Assembly: GCF_020150455.1 (NCBI RefSeq)
Contig: NZ_CP083740.1
Coordinates: 6,035,001 to 6,099,000 of the forward strand
Direction: 5' to 3'
Source of the DNA: Bremerella sp. TYQ1
Lineage (GTDB): Bacteria; Planctomycetota; Planctomycetia; Pirellulales; Pirellulaceae
DNA length: 64,000 nucleotides
Within the stretch, counting starts at the first letter, position 1; every line of letters starts with the position of its first letter. The position numbers and the translations under genes are program-made. Below are positions 7,275 to 16,378 of this stretch, one piece after another. Below the pieces are notes generated by a model. The model was given only the letters and a program-made list of their open reading frames with translations. It was not told the DNA's origin and searched no databases.

Positions 7275-8282
7275 ATGATCAACCGCCGACACGGCTTCAC
7301 ACTGGTGGAATTGCTAGTCGTGATCGCCATTATTGGAATTTTGGCAGGGCTTCTGCTCCCAGCGGTCAATATGGCGCGAGAAGCAGCCCGACGCGCGGAC
7401 TGCATGAACAACATGAAGCAGCTCGGCATAGCTGTGCAGACGAAGATGAATTCGCATCCCCGTAACGAAATGCCTCCGCATCGTTCGTGGTCGAAAGCCG
7501 TTGCGAATACGTCGGGTGCTAAAGGCAGCTACCAAGCGTACGAAATCGTCGGTTGGGTGGTTCCGTTGCTGAGCGAAATCGATCGCCAAGACTTGGCGGA
7601 ATCGTACATTGCTGGTGATCCATCGAATTCGATCGTTGCTTACGATCCAGTCGTCCTCGATGGCATTATCATTCAGACGTTGGTTTGTCCTAGCGATCCT
7701 CTCGATCCCGCCGAAACGAATCCAGTCAGCTACTATCCCAATGGCGGTTTCTCGAACAACCTGGCCGACACTTCCGATCCTCTCGATCTTCCTGAAAACG
7801 GTGCCTGGAGTGACTACAGCAACCTGTGGGGGCAAGACGAAGTCAAAATCACTAGCTCGAAGTTCAAAGATGGTATGTCGAACACGCTGTTGCTGAGCGA
7901 ACGAGTTCGTATTCCTGCGTTTGGTACTGCTGGTGCCGGTGTGAAGTGGAATGAAGAAATCAGCGAAGATGACGCAGCACTTCTTTGGAATGATGCATTT
8001 GCCACCGCTGGTGGTCCTATTTCGCTGGGCGAACTCAGCACGCCGCTGGGGGGCAACTTTCTGCCATCCAGCTATCACGGCGACACCGTGTTGACTTCGT
8101 TTGTGGATGGCTCCGTCAAAGTCGTTCAGACCGACATGGATTCCAATGTCTACGGACGCATTCTGACCAGTGACGGGCGCGATTCTCGTCTCAAAGGTGG
8201 TGCTTCGCCATACTTTGGCAATGGGAACACGACGTCCGGCAATTGGCAGCAGAAGTCGCTCAGCGAAGATGATCTGCCGTAA
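7275..8282 (+). CDS. DUF1559 protein with type IV prepilin-like N-terminus
   Basis: This 335-residue protein begins [19 protein letters not shown], a class III/type IV prepilin signal cut after Gly7 by a prepilin peptidase, with the +5 Glu conserved. The following helix and '[20 protein letters not shown]' are the standard entry of the DUF1559 (SBP_bac_10-like) family, greatly expanded in planctomycetes. The C-terminus has '[20 protein letters not shown]', like the H-x-G-G ... F-x-D-G-H/S-V element of that family. It is thought to be a pseudopilin-like surface or secretion component; the function is not proven. AAGGA precedes the ATG by 9 nt. A strong terminator follows, so it is probably a single-gene unit. 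Confidence 0.93.
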   Translation: MINRRHGFTLVELLVVIAIIGILAGLLLPAVNMAREAARRADCMNNMKQLGIAVQTKMNSHPRNEMPPHRSWSKAVANTSGAKGSYQAYEIVGWVVPLLSEIDRQDLAESYIAGDPSNSIVAYDPVVLDGIIIQTLVCPSDPLDPAETNPVSYYPNGGFSNNLADTSDPLDLPENGAWSDYSNLWGQDEVKITSSKFKDGMSNTLLLSERVRIPAFGTAGAGVKWNEEISEDDAALLWNDAFATAGGPISLGELSTPLGGNFLPSSYHGDTVLTSFVDGSVKVVQTDMDSNVYGRILTSDGRDSRLKGGASPYFGNGNTTSGNWQQKSLSEDDLP

Positions 8283-8319
8283 GGTCGTGACGATCTCGCC
8301 AAACTCAAGTACATTCAAG

Positions 8320-8353
8320 GGCATCCTTCCTATTGTGGAAGGATGCCTTTTTT
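8320..8353 (+). terminator. Rho-independent terminator after the DUF1559 gene
   Basis: GGCATCCTTCC (8320-8330) pairs perfectly with GGAAGGATGCC (8337-8347) around a TATTGT loop and is followed by six T residues. Confidence 0.95.
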
Positions 8354-8373
8354 GTTTCTCGGAAAGCGAGCGA

Positions 8374-8874
8374 GTGATCGATTCTGATATCCAAGGGCAA
8401 TTCGACCTGCCTCAACTGCATCAGATGTTCATGCAGATGGCCCTGCAGCAAGCGGAACAGGCCGCACGAATTGAGGAGGTGCCTGTCGGCGCGGTGATTG
8501 TGCGCGAGGGTAGTATCATCGCGGCCGCTCACAACCAACGTGAGATGCTACGCGATCCCACTGCTCATGCGGAAATGATTGCGATCACTCAAGCTGCCGA
8601 AGCGGTTGGCGGATGGCGACTGGAAGACTGCATCTTATACGTCACGCTCGAGCCATGTCCGATGTGTGCGGGAGCAATCCTTCAGGCCAGAATTCCGGTC
8701 GTCGTTTATGGTGCCAACGATCCCAAGGCCGGAGCCGTTCAGTCGTTGTATCAAATGCTAGGAGATTCTCGCCTGAATCATCGCTGCGAGGTGGTGGGCG
8801 GAATCTTGCAGGATCGCTGCGGCCAGATACTGACAGAGTTCTTCCGGAAACGCCGGGCCGAAGGAAAAAAGTAG
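8374..8874 (+). CDS. tadA: tRNA adenosine(34) deaminase
   Basis: This zinc-dependent deaminase converts A34 to inosine in tRNA-Arg(ACG). The catalytic HAE lies in '[11 protein letters not shown]' and the zinc ligands in '[10 protein letters not shown]'. 'EVPVGAVIV' at the start and the C-terminal '[10 protein letters not shown]' helix match TadA. A GTG at 8374 is preferred because GGAAAG lies 7 nt upstream; this gives 166 residues, close to the family's usual length. An upstream extension would run back through the terminator at 8320-8353 and is rejected. The gene stands alone between a terminator and a convergent FHA gene whose stop is 8 bases away. Confidence 0.93.
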   Translation: MIDSDIQGQFDLPQLHQMFMQMALQQAEQAARIEEVPVGAVIVREGSIIAAAHNQREMLRDPTAHAEMIAITQAAEAVGGWRLEDCILYVTLEPCPMCAGAILQARIPVVVYGANDPKAGAVQSLYQMLGDSRLNHRCEVVGGILQDRCGQILTEFFRKRRAEGKK

Positions 8875-8881
8875 ATTCCGA

Positions 8882-10369
8882 TTAATTTGCCGCATCGTCC
8901 GGCACGGACGGTTTCGATGGCAAATAGCCGAGACGATTCAGTTGGCTGATGAAATTGGTTTCGCACAGAATCCGCCATCGCTTGGGATCAGGGTGAGAGA
9001 TCAAAATCGCTTCGATCTCCGGCAGCCGCTTAGTAATTTGATCGCTGTAGTCGCATAGCCAATGCACCCAGTCCGTAACTTTCAAACCATTGGCGGCAGT
9101 TGCCGGCGTTTGTTCCTGGTACCAGGCGATCGCCTCAGGCTGTTTCGCGAGGGCGTCTTGCTGACCTTCTTTCAAAAAGAGAAAAGTGGCGTGGTTTTTG
9201 TCCCACGCGTCACGGATCTCGGCGATCACGTTTTCGACATCGGCGATGTGCAAAACCTGAACATTTGAATCCGAGTCAGTAAACGCGTGGTCCGCTGCGG
9301 CTTGCCATGGTTTGGCGTCTATGCCGTCGGTATTTAGCACGACGCCAAGATCGCGATGGCGAGCTAGACGGCGTAAGAATTCAATTGGTATTGGTTCGGT
9401 ACCGACAGAGTCGACCAGGTGATGATCTGTACCGACTGCTTGGGCATGAAACGTCGCAAATTTTCGACGCACGAGATCCTCGAAGACCCAAGTGCGAAGT
9501 GTCGCATCCGGCGCGTCGGTGCCACCATCGATCGAAACATGAAATGTCGTTTGGCCGGCAATAAATGTGTCGCCGGTGTAAATGGTAGCGTAGGGAACTT
9601 GCAGGTCATTCAATCGCGTGCCGTTCTGACTTTGAAGGTCACGCAAGCGACAGCGTTTGCTTTCGCAATCGAGTCCAAAGTGGATACCGGAAATCGAACC
9701 ATCACCCACGACGGTTACGTCAGCCATCTGATTTCGACCGACAATCACTGTCTGCCCAGGGCTCAACCAAATGTGGCGTTTGCCGGAAGCGTCTTCAAAC
9801 GTCACGTTCAAACGATGGATACGTACTGAATCGGAACGCGTGGCGTCGATCGTTTCACTTGTTGTCGCGGACGATGCCTCTTGGTCTGCGTTAAGTCGCC
9901 GTGCGAGTTCTTCGAGATTGCTGCCGATATCGCCCGTCGATTCGATAGCCCGAGGGTCAACCGGTTGAGCTGAAGCGAATGGCATTGCCGTGGCACCATT
10001 CGCTGCGTCTCGTTGGCGAAGTTTTTGCATCTCGGGATACATCAACGGATCGACAACGGTTGTGTTGATTTCGCCATCGAAGCGGACCTGAAACTCGGAG
10101 TTTCCGGCCCGGATAATGTCACGATCGTGAAGTTCGACCAGATTAACTCGAATGCCGTTGACGAATGTGCCGTTTCGGCTGTTCAGATCTCGAATGCGGC
10201 AATTCGAGTTATCGCAAAGCAGGGCAAAGTGCAGGCCTGACAATGCGCGATCGTCAGCAATCGTCAAATCAGCATTCGCTTGACGACCGACTCGCAGCAT
10301 GAGGCCTTGTTCGGCGGTGACAATTTCCCCTTGGGCAGGACCTTCCTGAACGGTCAGATAGGCACGCAT
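8882..10369 (-). CDS. Tandem FHA-domain protein with unassigned C-terminal domain
   Basis: The protein (495 residues from the ATG at 10369; a TTG at 10390 is possible) has two forkhead-associated domains, which bind phosphothreonine peptides. FHA-1 spans about residues 20-95: 'LRVGRQANADLTIADDRALSGLHFAL', then 'DLNSRNGTFVNG'. FHA-2 spans about 195-270: 'VIVGRNQMADVTVVG', 'ISGIHFGLDCE', 'DLQSQNGTRLND'. Both keep the Gly-Arg, Ser-x-x-His and Asn-Gly signatures. The last 200 residues ('LRTWVFEDLVRRKFATFHAQAV' to 'FISQLNRLGYLPSKPSV') are Trp- and Asp-rich and were not assigned. No kinase or phosphatase gene is adjacent. Such proteins usually act as scaffolds in Ser/Thr phosphorylation signalling. 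Confidence 0.85.
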   Translation of the reverse strand: MRAYLTVQEGPAQGEIVTAEQGLMLRVGRQANADLTIADDRALSGLHFALLCDNSNCRIRDLNSRNGTFVNGIRVNLVELHDRDIIRAGNSEFQVRFDGEINTTVVDPLMYPEMQKLRQRDAANGATAMPFASAQPVDPRAIESTGDIGSNLEELARRLNADQEASSATTSETIDATRSDSVRIHRLNVTFEDASGKRHIWLSPGQTVIVGRNQMADVTVVGDGSISGIHFGLDCESKRCRLRDLQSQNGTRLNDLQVPYATIYTGDTFIAGQTTFHVSIDGGTDAPDATLRTWVFEDLVRRKFATFHAQAVGTDHHLVDSVGTEPIPIEFLRRLARHRDLGVVLNTDGIDAKPWQAAADHAFTDSDSNVQVLHIADVENVIAEIRDAWDKNHATFLFLKEGQQDALAKQPEAIAWYQEQTPATAANGLKVTDWVHWLCDYSDQITKRLPEIEAILISHPDPKRWRILCETNFISQLNRLGYLPSKPSVPDDAAN

Positions 10370-10626
10370 GGCTCGATAGATATTACTCAAGCACGTACGA
10401 GAATCGCCTGCTGGAGCCTCGAAAGAGGTGATTCCGCAGCGAATTCTGGTGACGTACTTGCTTCCCCCTGAGTAAACGAATCAACGACTACCGTTGAGTA
10501 TAGTCGTGCGCGTTACTCGCAACACTATTTCAGCCGAGGAAAGATTCGGAAAAGTTGATCTGACCAGTGATGTCACTGGAACGCTCGACCGATCCGCAGA
10601 GTAATTTCGGTCGCTTTTAACCGAAA

Positions 10627-12081
10627 CTATCGAGTCGCTGCCGCTTTAACTTCCTTAAGCTGCTTGGCCTCGGGAAGCTTTTTGTAGTATGGATCGAGCG
10701 GATAACAGCCGGAAACAATCCCATTTCGAGGGGCTGATGTGCAGTCGCTGAACGTTCGGCAGATCTTTTTGCGTGGCATCTGTCCTTCTTCCAGCGTTAC
10801 TTGAGGAAGCTCCGGCAGCGAGAGCACCATGCGGCCTAAGCCAACGCTGTCGACCCAACCTTCGCGAACAACCGCTTGGGCAACATGCGGAATGTATTCC
10901 TGCAGGTAGGTATAGCCGGTTCCGACAAGCAGCATTTCAGGAACCGCTTTTTTGCAATCGCGAACTGCTTCAATTTGGCGAACAACGCCCACCAACGGAT
11001 CTTCCGGCGGCGGATAGCCATCGCTCGGTGGGAAGATCGCAGGGCGTTGAATGTGCGGATTGTAATAAGGGCTGCCGGCCGAAAGGTTCACGGAGAACAC
11101 GCCTTCCTGATGCAGCAGGCGAATTAATCGAATCGGTTCGTCGAGGTCCATTTCCAACGGGTTTTCGGCACTCACGCCAAAACCGTATTGATAAGGAAGT
11201 AGTTCATCGAACGGAACCGGCTCGCCTGCTTCCAGGCCTGCGTGGAATGGTACCATGTCAAAAACGCTCATCCGAACGCCAATCATCAGGCCCGGGCATT
11301 CCTGTTTAATGCGACGAATGATGGTCAGCAGAAGTCGCGAGCGGCCCTCGAAGTCGCCGCCGAACTGCCCAGGGCGAGAGCGAGCACTCAAGAATTCATG
11401 CAGTAGATAGCCGTGGCAACACTTCACGTCGACAAAGTGGAAACCAAGTTGCTGGGCGATCTTGGCCGATTGAACGTAGTTTTCGATCAGTTCATGGATC
11501 TCGTCATCGGTCCAAACGGCGCGATCGTCGTCGGGATCGATCCCGACTTTGGCGTCCAGTATCGGATGATGGTAAGCGATACGTGGCTCGGCGATGTGCT
11601 TTTGATTGGGACGGCTGAAGCGACCAGAGTGCGTTAGCTGCAAGCCCACCATCAAATCTGACGAATCGCCAATTTCAGCGCGATGAGTGTTGATCAGCGC
11701 ATCGTAAAGTTTCTCGAGTCCAAAGCGATTCGACTCCGTACCCAACGTCTGATTAGGATTCGCGCGGCCATCTTCTTGAACAGCTGCTGCTTCGCCACCC
11801 CAAATCAGCTTCGCACCGCTGCGGCCGAAGTTTTCCCAGCGTCGAATGGTAAACTCGGTGGGGGATCCATCGGTGTTGGCGTCCCATCCTTCCATCGGAT
11901 GAATACACCAACGATTGCCAATTTTGAACCCACCGGCATCGATGGTTTCGCCCATTGGCGAATGTTGCTCACGCGTCAGAATCGAATCATCGCAAGGTAA
12001 GCTCAGCCCAAGTTCCGCAAGCCGATCCCGAAAGGTCTCGACCGTTTTCAGCTGCGCGACTTTGATGTATCGATTACTCAT
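10627..12081 (-). CDS. Old yellow enzyme-family NADH:flavin oxidoreductase
   Basis: A 484-residue FMN-dependent TIM-barrel protein. 'GNRWCIHPMEGWDAN' holds the FMN-binding entry strand (most family members have an 'NRxxxxPM' element). 'SGAKLIWGGEAAAVQEDGRANPNQ', 'VGLQLTHSGRFSRPN', 'CCHGYLLHEFLSARSRPGQFGGDFEGRSRLL' split across the active site region, and 'GVRMSVFD' are typical. After the barrel, a Cys-poor tail 'CRTFSDCTSAPRNGIVSGC' stands where the 2,4-dienoyl-CoA reductase branch has its 4Fe-4S ligands, but with altered spacing. The FAD/NADH half of that branch is missing. It starts 9 bases after the uvrD stop codon's upstream neighbour boundary: the helicase gene's stop is at 12091, so the two are probably co-transcribed. 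Substrate unknown. Confidence 0.85.
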   Translation of the reverse strand: MSNRYIKVAQLKTVETFRDRLAELGLSLPCDDSILTREQHSPMGETIDAGGFKIGNRWCIHPMEGWDANTDGSPTEFTIRRWENFGRSGAKLIWGGEAAAVQEDGRANPNQTLGTESNRFGLEKLYDALINTHRAEIGDSSDLMVGLQLTHSGRFSRPNQKHIAEPRIAYHHPILDAKVGIDPDDDRAVWTDDEIHELIENYVQSAKIAQQLGFHFVDVKCCHGYLLHEFLSARSRPGQFGGDFEGRSRLLLTIIRRIKQECPGLMIGVRMSVFDMVPFHAGLEAGEPVPFDELLPYQYGFGVSAENPLEMDLDEPIRLIRLLHQEGVFSVNLSAGSPYYNPHIQRPAIFPPSDGYPPPEDPLVGVVRQIEAVRDCKKAVPEMLLVGTGYTYLQEYIPHVAQAVVREGWVDSVGLGRMVLSLPELPQVTLEEGQMPRKKICRTFSDCTSAPRNGIVSGCYPLDPYYKKLPEAKQLKEVKAAATR

Positions 12082-12090
12082 GCAATAAGC

Positions 12091-14382
12091 TCAGTTCTTA
12101 GAGGCAGGTCGAAGTTCGGAAAAGGCGAGGACGAACTTCTTTTGTTCGCCGGTGACGAACTGAACGGTAGCCGTTCGTTTCGCCCCTTCGCCGCTCATGG
12201 CAATGATCTTGCCCAATCCGTATGTCGGATGCAGGACCGCCATGGATTGATGAAATTGATCCGGATCGGACTTAGGTTTCGCCGAATTCGGTCCCTTCAC
12301 CATATCGGCTGCGGTCATCAGCATTTTAGACGACGCGGGGAGAGAATTACTTGGCGAGTCTTCAGAAAAATCGCCCGATTCGCCAACCTGATCGAACTCG
12401 TCCGGCGGAATATCGTGAATGTCTTCCCAATCGTCCGCGGGTGGGGCCTGCCTCCCCAGTGCTGCCTGAAAGTCCATTTCATCGCGTGGAAGCTCGAAGA
12501 GGAACTTACTTGGCACCGTCATCATTCGACGGCCGCGGAAATCGCGTTGGTTGGCAGTGCTGAGTTCTAGTTCTTCCTGGGCCCTGGTAATCCCCACGAA
12601 CAATAACCGTCGCTCCTCTTCCAACTGAGCATCCGAGTCCTTCGAACGTTCGTGCGGAAGAAGTCCTTCTTCGATGGCCACGATGAACACATGCGGAAAC
12701 TCGAGCCCTTTCGCAGCGTGAAGCGTCATTAGCGTGACGCGATCAAGTGCCGTATCGAATTCATCCGTTTCATTGACGAGTGCTTTGTCTTCCAGGTACT
12801 GCTCAAGCGTGCCATCCTCGGGATGCTGGAAGTCAAACTCGCGGGCCGAAGAAAGGAGTTCGTCGATGTTCTCCAGTCGGGAAACGTCATCTTCGTCGTC
12901 CGAGTTTTCAAACTGAGCACGGTAGCCGGTTTCGCTGAGAATGGCCCCGAGAATTTCTTCGACAGGTTCGTTGATCTTCAGCGACAGCCGATCGAACAGC
13001 GAGACAAACTTTGCGACGGCAACAGCGGCACGTTTGTTGAGCGTATCGATGACGCCAGCCTCGCGTGCGGCATCCATCATCGAGATACCATTATCGAGTG
13101 CGTGTACTTGAAGTTTAAGGATCGTTGTCTTGCCGATGCCACGCGTCGGAGTGTTGACGATTCGTGTAAAGGCAACGTCGTCGCGAGGGTTGTTCAGCAG
13201 CATGGCATAGGCCAGGACATCCTTAATCTCCTTCCGCTGATAAAACTCGACACCGCTGACAATCATGTATGGAATGCCCTGTTGTCGCAAAGCTTCTTCG
13301 TAAGCTCTGGAGAGTGCGTTGACTCGATAAAACAGGGCAAAGTCACGTGGTCGTCGTTTGCCTTGGGCGACTTGGGCCGCGATCCGAGTCGCGATGGCTT
13401 GGGCTTCTTCGTGACTGGTAACGTAGGTCAAAAGTCGGACCGGCTGACCAGACTCGCGATCGGTAAACAGCGATTTCTTCTTTCGCCGCTTGTTGTGTTC
13501 GATCAAGTGATCGGCGACCGAAAGGATGTTCGGCGTGCTGCGGAAGTTCTGTTCCAACCGCACCACTTTGACGTGCTCGAAGTCTTTCTCGAAATCAAGA
13601 ATGTTATTTAGATTGGCTCCCCGCCAGCCATAGATCGATTGGTCAGGATCGCCAGTAACACCCAAGTTCGGGTGCTGCTGCGACAACGAACGCACCAAGA
13701 GATACTGAACCAGGTTGGTGTCCTGATATTCATCGACAAGGATGTAGCGGAATCGTTCGTCGAGCGCGGCCCGAAGATCAGGATTCTCTTGCAGCATCTG
13801 GGCGACGAGCATCAGCATGTCGTCAAAGTCAACTGCGTTCGCAGCGCGGAGCTGACGTTGGTATTCGGGATAGACGTCCCGCACGATCGAACTGATTGCG
13901 TTCGAGGAATTGGCCTCATAACGCTCGGGAAGAACCATGTTGTTCTTCGCCCAACTGATCGCGCGCGAAACTTTCTCCGGCGTGGCGTGCGACGTCGAGA
14001 TTTCCTCGGTCTGCATGGCTCGCTTCAAGATCTGTAGCGAGTCGGATGTGTCGTAAATGGTGTAGTTTGGTTCGAGTCCGACTAGGTTGGAATAAGCGCG
14101 TAGCAACCGAGCGCAAAAGCGATGGAACGTGCTGACCCAAACGGTGCTTTCCGGGGCGAGGCGTTCGACGCGCGAACGCATCTCTTCGGCCGCTTTATTC
14201 GTGAACGTCAATGCGACGATCTGAGACGAATAAACACCACTTTTCAGCATGTAGGCAATGCGATGCGTCACCACGCGGGTCTTACCACTGCCAGGTCCCG
14301 CGAGCACAAGAATTGGCCCATCGACATGCGCAACCGCCTCGCGTTGACTTTCTGTCAGGCCTTCAAATAAGTGATCGGTCAT
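12091..14382 (-). CDS. uvrD: ATP-dependent DNA helicase UvrD/PcrA
   Basis: A 763-residue superfamily 1 3'-5' helicase used in nucleotide excision and mismatch repair and in clearing replication blocks. Motif I is 'LAGPGSGKTRVV' near residue 27, motif Ia 'ALTFTNKAAEEM', motif II 'LVDEYQDTN', motif III 'GDPDQSIYGWRGAN', motif IV 'LEQNFRSTPNIL', motif V 'LMTLHAAKGLEFPHVF' and motif VI 'EERRLLFVGITRA'. The C-terminus has the Tudor-like element 'HPTYGLGKIIAMSGEG' that in PcrA contacts RNA polymerase. A linker of about 100 acidic/Ser-rich residues precedes it. The full motif set indicates an active enzyme. The OYE gene follows after 9 bases on the same strand. Confidence 0.95.
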   Translation of the reverse strand: MTDHLFEGLTESQREAVAHVDGPILVLAGPGSGKTRVVTHRIAYMLKSGVYSSQIVALTFTNKAAEEMRSRVERLAPESTVWVSTFHRFCARLLRAYSNLVGLEPNYTIYDTSDSLQILKRAMQTEEISTSHATPEKVSRAISWAKNNMVLPERYEANSSNAISSIVRDVYPEYQRQLRAANAVDFDDMLMLVAQMLQENPDLRAALDERFRYILVDEYQDTNLVQYLLVRSLSQQHPNLGVTGDPDQSIYGWRGANLNNILDFEKDFEHVKVVRLEQNFRSTPNILSVADHLIEHNKRRKKKSLFTDRESGQPVRLLTYVTSHEEAQAIATRIAAQVAQGKRRPRDFALFYRVNALSRAYEEALRQQGIPYMIVSGVEFYQRKEIKDVLAYAMLLNNPRDDVAFTRIVNTPTRGIGKTTILKLQVHALDNGISMMDAAREAGVIDTLNKRAAVAVAKFVSLFDRLSLKINEPVEEILGAILSETGYRAQFENSDDEDDVSRLENIDELLSSAREFDFQHPEDGTLEQYLEDKALVNETDEFDTALDRVTLMTLHAAKGLEFPHVFIVAIEEGLLPHERSKDSDAQLEEERRLLFVGITRAQEELELSTANQRDFRGRRMMTVPSKFLFELPRDEMDFQAALGRQAPPADDWEDIHDIPPDEFDQVGESGDFSEDSPSNSLPASSKMLMTAADMVKGPNSAKPKSDPDQFHQSMAVLHPTYGLGKIIAMSGEGAKRTATVQFVTGEQKKFVLAFSELRPASKN

Positions 14383-14634
14383 CCATCAACCTATGTCATC
14401 GATGCTAGCCACTCGGGGCGTGCTGTCATCGCTAGCACCGAGTAGGTAGTTTCAGTAAATTTTTCCGAAACTGGTATTCAATTCTAAAGAAATGAGTATA
14501 GTAAACGCGATCGCGTCGCGAGACCCTTGGCGAGGACCCATTTTCGAAGCCAGGTTTCGAGCGACTGTGACTAGTGGTTCTAGGGATGAACCATGACCAT
14601 TTTTACTTTTTCTTTTGCGATAGGGAGGGAACCC

Positions 14635-14919
14635 ATGCCACGAATTCCTCTAAATTCGGCGGACCAACAGCACGACGATTTGTTGGCCAAGCTGGAAATG
14701 AGTACTGCGGAAATCGGATTGACTGTCCGCACTACGAATTGCCTTGAGGAAAAGGGCATCTTCACCGTTCGCGATCTGTTGAACTGCACACCAGCCGATT
14801 TGTTGAGCATCTCCAACTTCGGCGAAAAGACCCTCGACGAGGTCTACTCGGCGCTGGAAGGCGTTGGGTTCTATCGTCACACCCGCCAACTCGCTCGTGC
14901 CACGGCTGCTGCCGTTTAA
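14635..14919 (+). CDS. Stand-alone RNA polymerase alpha C-terminal-domain protein
   Basis: This 94-residue protein consists of little more than an alpha-CTD: 'EIGLTVRTTNCLEEKGIFTVRDLLNCTPADLLSI' broken here as two helices, then 'NFGEKTLDEVYSALEGVGF'. The Arg and Asn of 'TVRTTNCL' match the E. coli alpha residues R265 and N268 that contact UP-element DNA. The helix-hairpin-helix 'SNFGEKTL' is kept. The N-terminal assembly domain of alpha is absent. ATG 14635 is chosen because GGGAGGG stands 5-6 nt before it; a frame from 14593 has no such site. A free alpha-CTD could bind UP-elements or activators on its own. A divergent uvrD gene lies upstream. Confidence 0.85.
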   Translation: MPRIPLNSADQQHDDLLAKLEMSTAEIGLTVRTTNCLEEKGIFTVRDLLNCTPADLLSISNFGEKTLDEVYSALEGVGFYRHTRQLARATAAAV

Positions 14920-14943
14920 CGAGTACTCCATTTGCTTCACCGC

Positions 14944-14980
14944 AAAACTGGTAGCTCTGTCGCAGCGACTACGGAGTTTT
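14944..14980. terminator. Probable bidirectional terminator between convergent genes
   Basis: AAAACT...GTAG and CTAC...AGTTTT pair across a loop with an inner TCGC/GCGA element. It starts 25 bases after the alpha-CTD stop and overlaps the last codons of the convergent PQQ-propeller gene. The U-tract is part of the stem. Confidence 0.45.
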
Positions 14981-16231
14981 ACCAATCTGAAAACAGCGAA
15001 TCGGTCCTCCCCGCGTGCCCGTTTCGCGAACCAACAAATAACCACCGCTCAGCGCAGGCAACGCACGAACGATGTCGTTGCTTGCGCGGAAGCGGCTGAT
15101 CTCACTGAATTTCTTTTCATCGGGCAGAAACAAGATCGCGGTTCCTTCGTTGGTTACCGCAATCATCTTTCCATCGGCGTGAATCAGATGAGCCGTGCCT
15201 GGTAACGTTTCCGACCACATCACTTTTCCTGTGGCGAATTCTACGCAGCGAAGTTCCGGCGTACCGAGATCTTCCCGTCCATGTATCCCATATAAATAGT
15301 CGCCTACGAGCACCGGCGTGTTGTACTGACTCGAAAGAGAATCGTCGTTCTCCCAAATCGGTTTGAACTGATTTTTATCGAGCTGTACCAATTTGGCTCC
15401 GACACCATAACTGGCGGTAACGAAAAGCTTATCGCCGGAGACGATCGGAGTTGCGGCATTGACGGTTGGTCCCCGAGCGCCGAATGGGAATCCATAAATT
15501 GGGTTACCAGTGAACGGATCGACGATGGCGGTTTGCAGACGCGTCACGAACACGGCGTAGGGGCGATCGGCAATATTGGCCATTACTGGAGATGAATAGC
15601 TGGCTGCGTCATTGGTCGACTTCCACTGAAACTGACCATCTTCCAGACTGACGGCGACGATCCCGGCGCCATTGCGTCCACCGACATTCACGAGGACAGA
15701 CTTGTCGAAAACAATCGGAGTACTTCCCGCACCAAAATATCCGTCCGGGGCGGCGAAGTGGCCAGCCAGATCTACTTCCCAGCGGAGTTTACCACTTTCG
15801 CGATCTACGCTTCGGAGGATTCCAGCGGCTCCGTATACAATCACCGCATCTTTGGTTACCACGGGAACGCAGCGGGGGCCATCGTCCGGGTTAATGGACG
15901 GTTGATACGAGGCTCGCATATCGCGGGTCCAAATCTTCTTGCCCGTTTTGAGTTCGACAGCCTCGAGAAGTTCCGATCGGCTTTCCCGGTGAAATAGATA
16001 GACGACGCCATCCGCAACGGCAGGTCCAGCGTATCCAGTACCGAGATTCTTTTTCCAAATTTCGTCAGGCCCTTTTTCTGGCCATTTATCCAGCAGCTTT
16101 TCCTCTTCGGCGTGCCCATTTCGGTTGGGGCCCAGAATTTGAGGCCAATCGCCAGACATGGCAATGCTGGGGATAATTGCCATGGCGACAGCTACCCCGA
16201 GGAAATTCCAGCAGAATCGGCGAGTAATCAT
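14969..16231 (-). CDS. Exported PQQ-type beta-propeller protein
   Basis: The 420-residue protein starts with a signal peptide (ITRRFCWNFLGVAVAMAII, cut near SIAMSG). 'DWPQILGPNRNGHAEEEKLLDKWPEKGP' in two parts is the standard opening of planctomycete PQQ-like propellers. Blades repeat with 'GKLRWEVDLAG', 'GQFQWKSTNDA' and 'GKVMWSETLPG', each an A-x-D/N-x-x-T/S-G-K-x-x-W-type strand. It probably folds as an eight-bladed BamB/alcohol-dehydrogenase-like propeller in the periplasm or paryphoplasm. Residues needed for real PQQ catalysis cannot be confirmed by eye, so a binding or scaffolding role is as likely. The gene diverges from the operon starting at 16379. Confidence 0.85.
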   Translation of the reverse strand: MITRRFCWNFLGVAVAMAIIPSIAMSGDWPQILGPNRNGHAEEEKLLDKWPEKGPDEIWKKNLGTGYAGPAVADGVVYLFHRESRSELLEAVELKTGKKIWTRDMRASYQPSINPDDGPRCVPVVTKDAVIVYGAAGILRSVDRESGKLRWEVDLAGHFAAPDGYFGAGSTPIVFDKSVLVNVGGRNGAGIVAVSLEDGQFQWKSTNDAASYSSPVMANIADRPYAVFVTRLQTAIVDPFTGNPIYGFPFGARGPTVNAATPIVSGDKLFVTASYGVGAKLVQLDKNQFKPIWENDDSLSSQYNTPVLVGDYLYGIHGREDLGTPELRCVEFATGKVMWSETLPGTAHLIHADGKMIAVTNEGTAILFLPDEKKFSEISRFRASNDIVRALPALSGGYLLVRETGTRGGPIRCFQIGKTP

Positions 16232-16378
16232 GAGAGAAACCTGAGGGGAGTCGGTGCCGCGAAGTGTTGAATCCAGTTATATTTAGCATGGTATCGCGCA
16301 GGACGGTCTCGAGCCAATCGGCTGCTCCTGCTCGAGAACAGCTCGACTTGTCGCTTCGTTGGTTTCCAAAGAGACAGT

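Noticed and set aside
7314..8324. 336-codon minus-strand open frame
   Set aside because: Lies entirely antisense to the DUF1559 gene, composition typical of antisense frames (many Arg/Phe).
12823..13611. 262-codon + strand open frame
   Set aside because: Antisense to uvrD; no family features.
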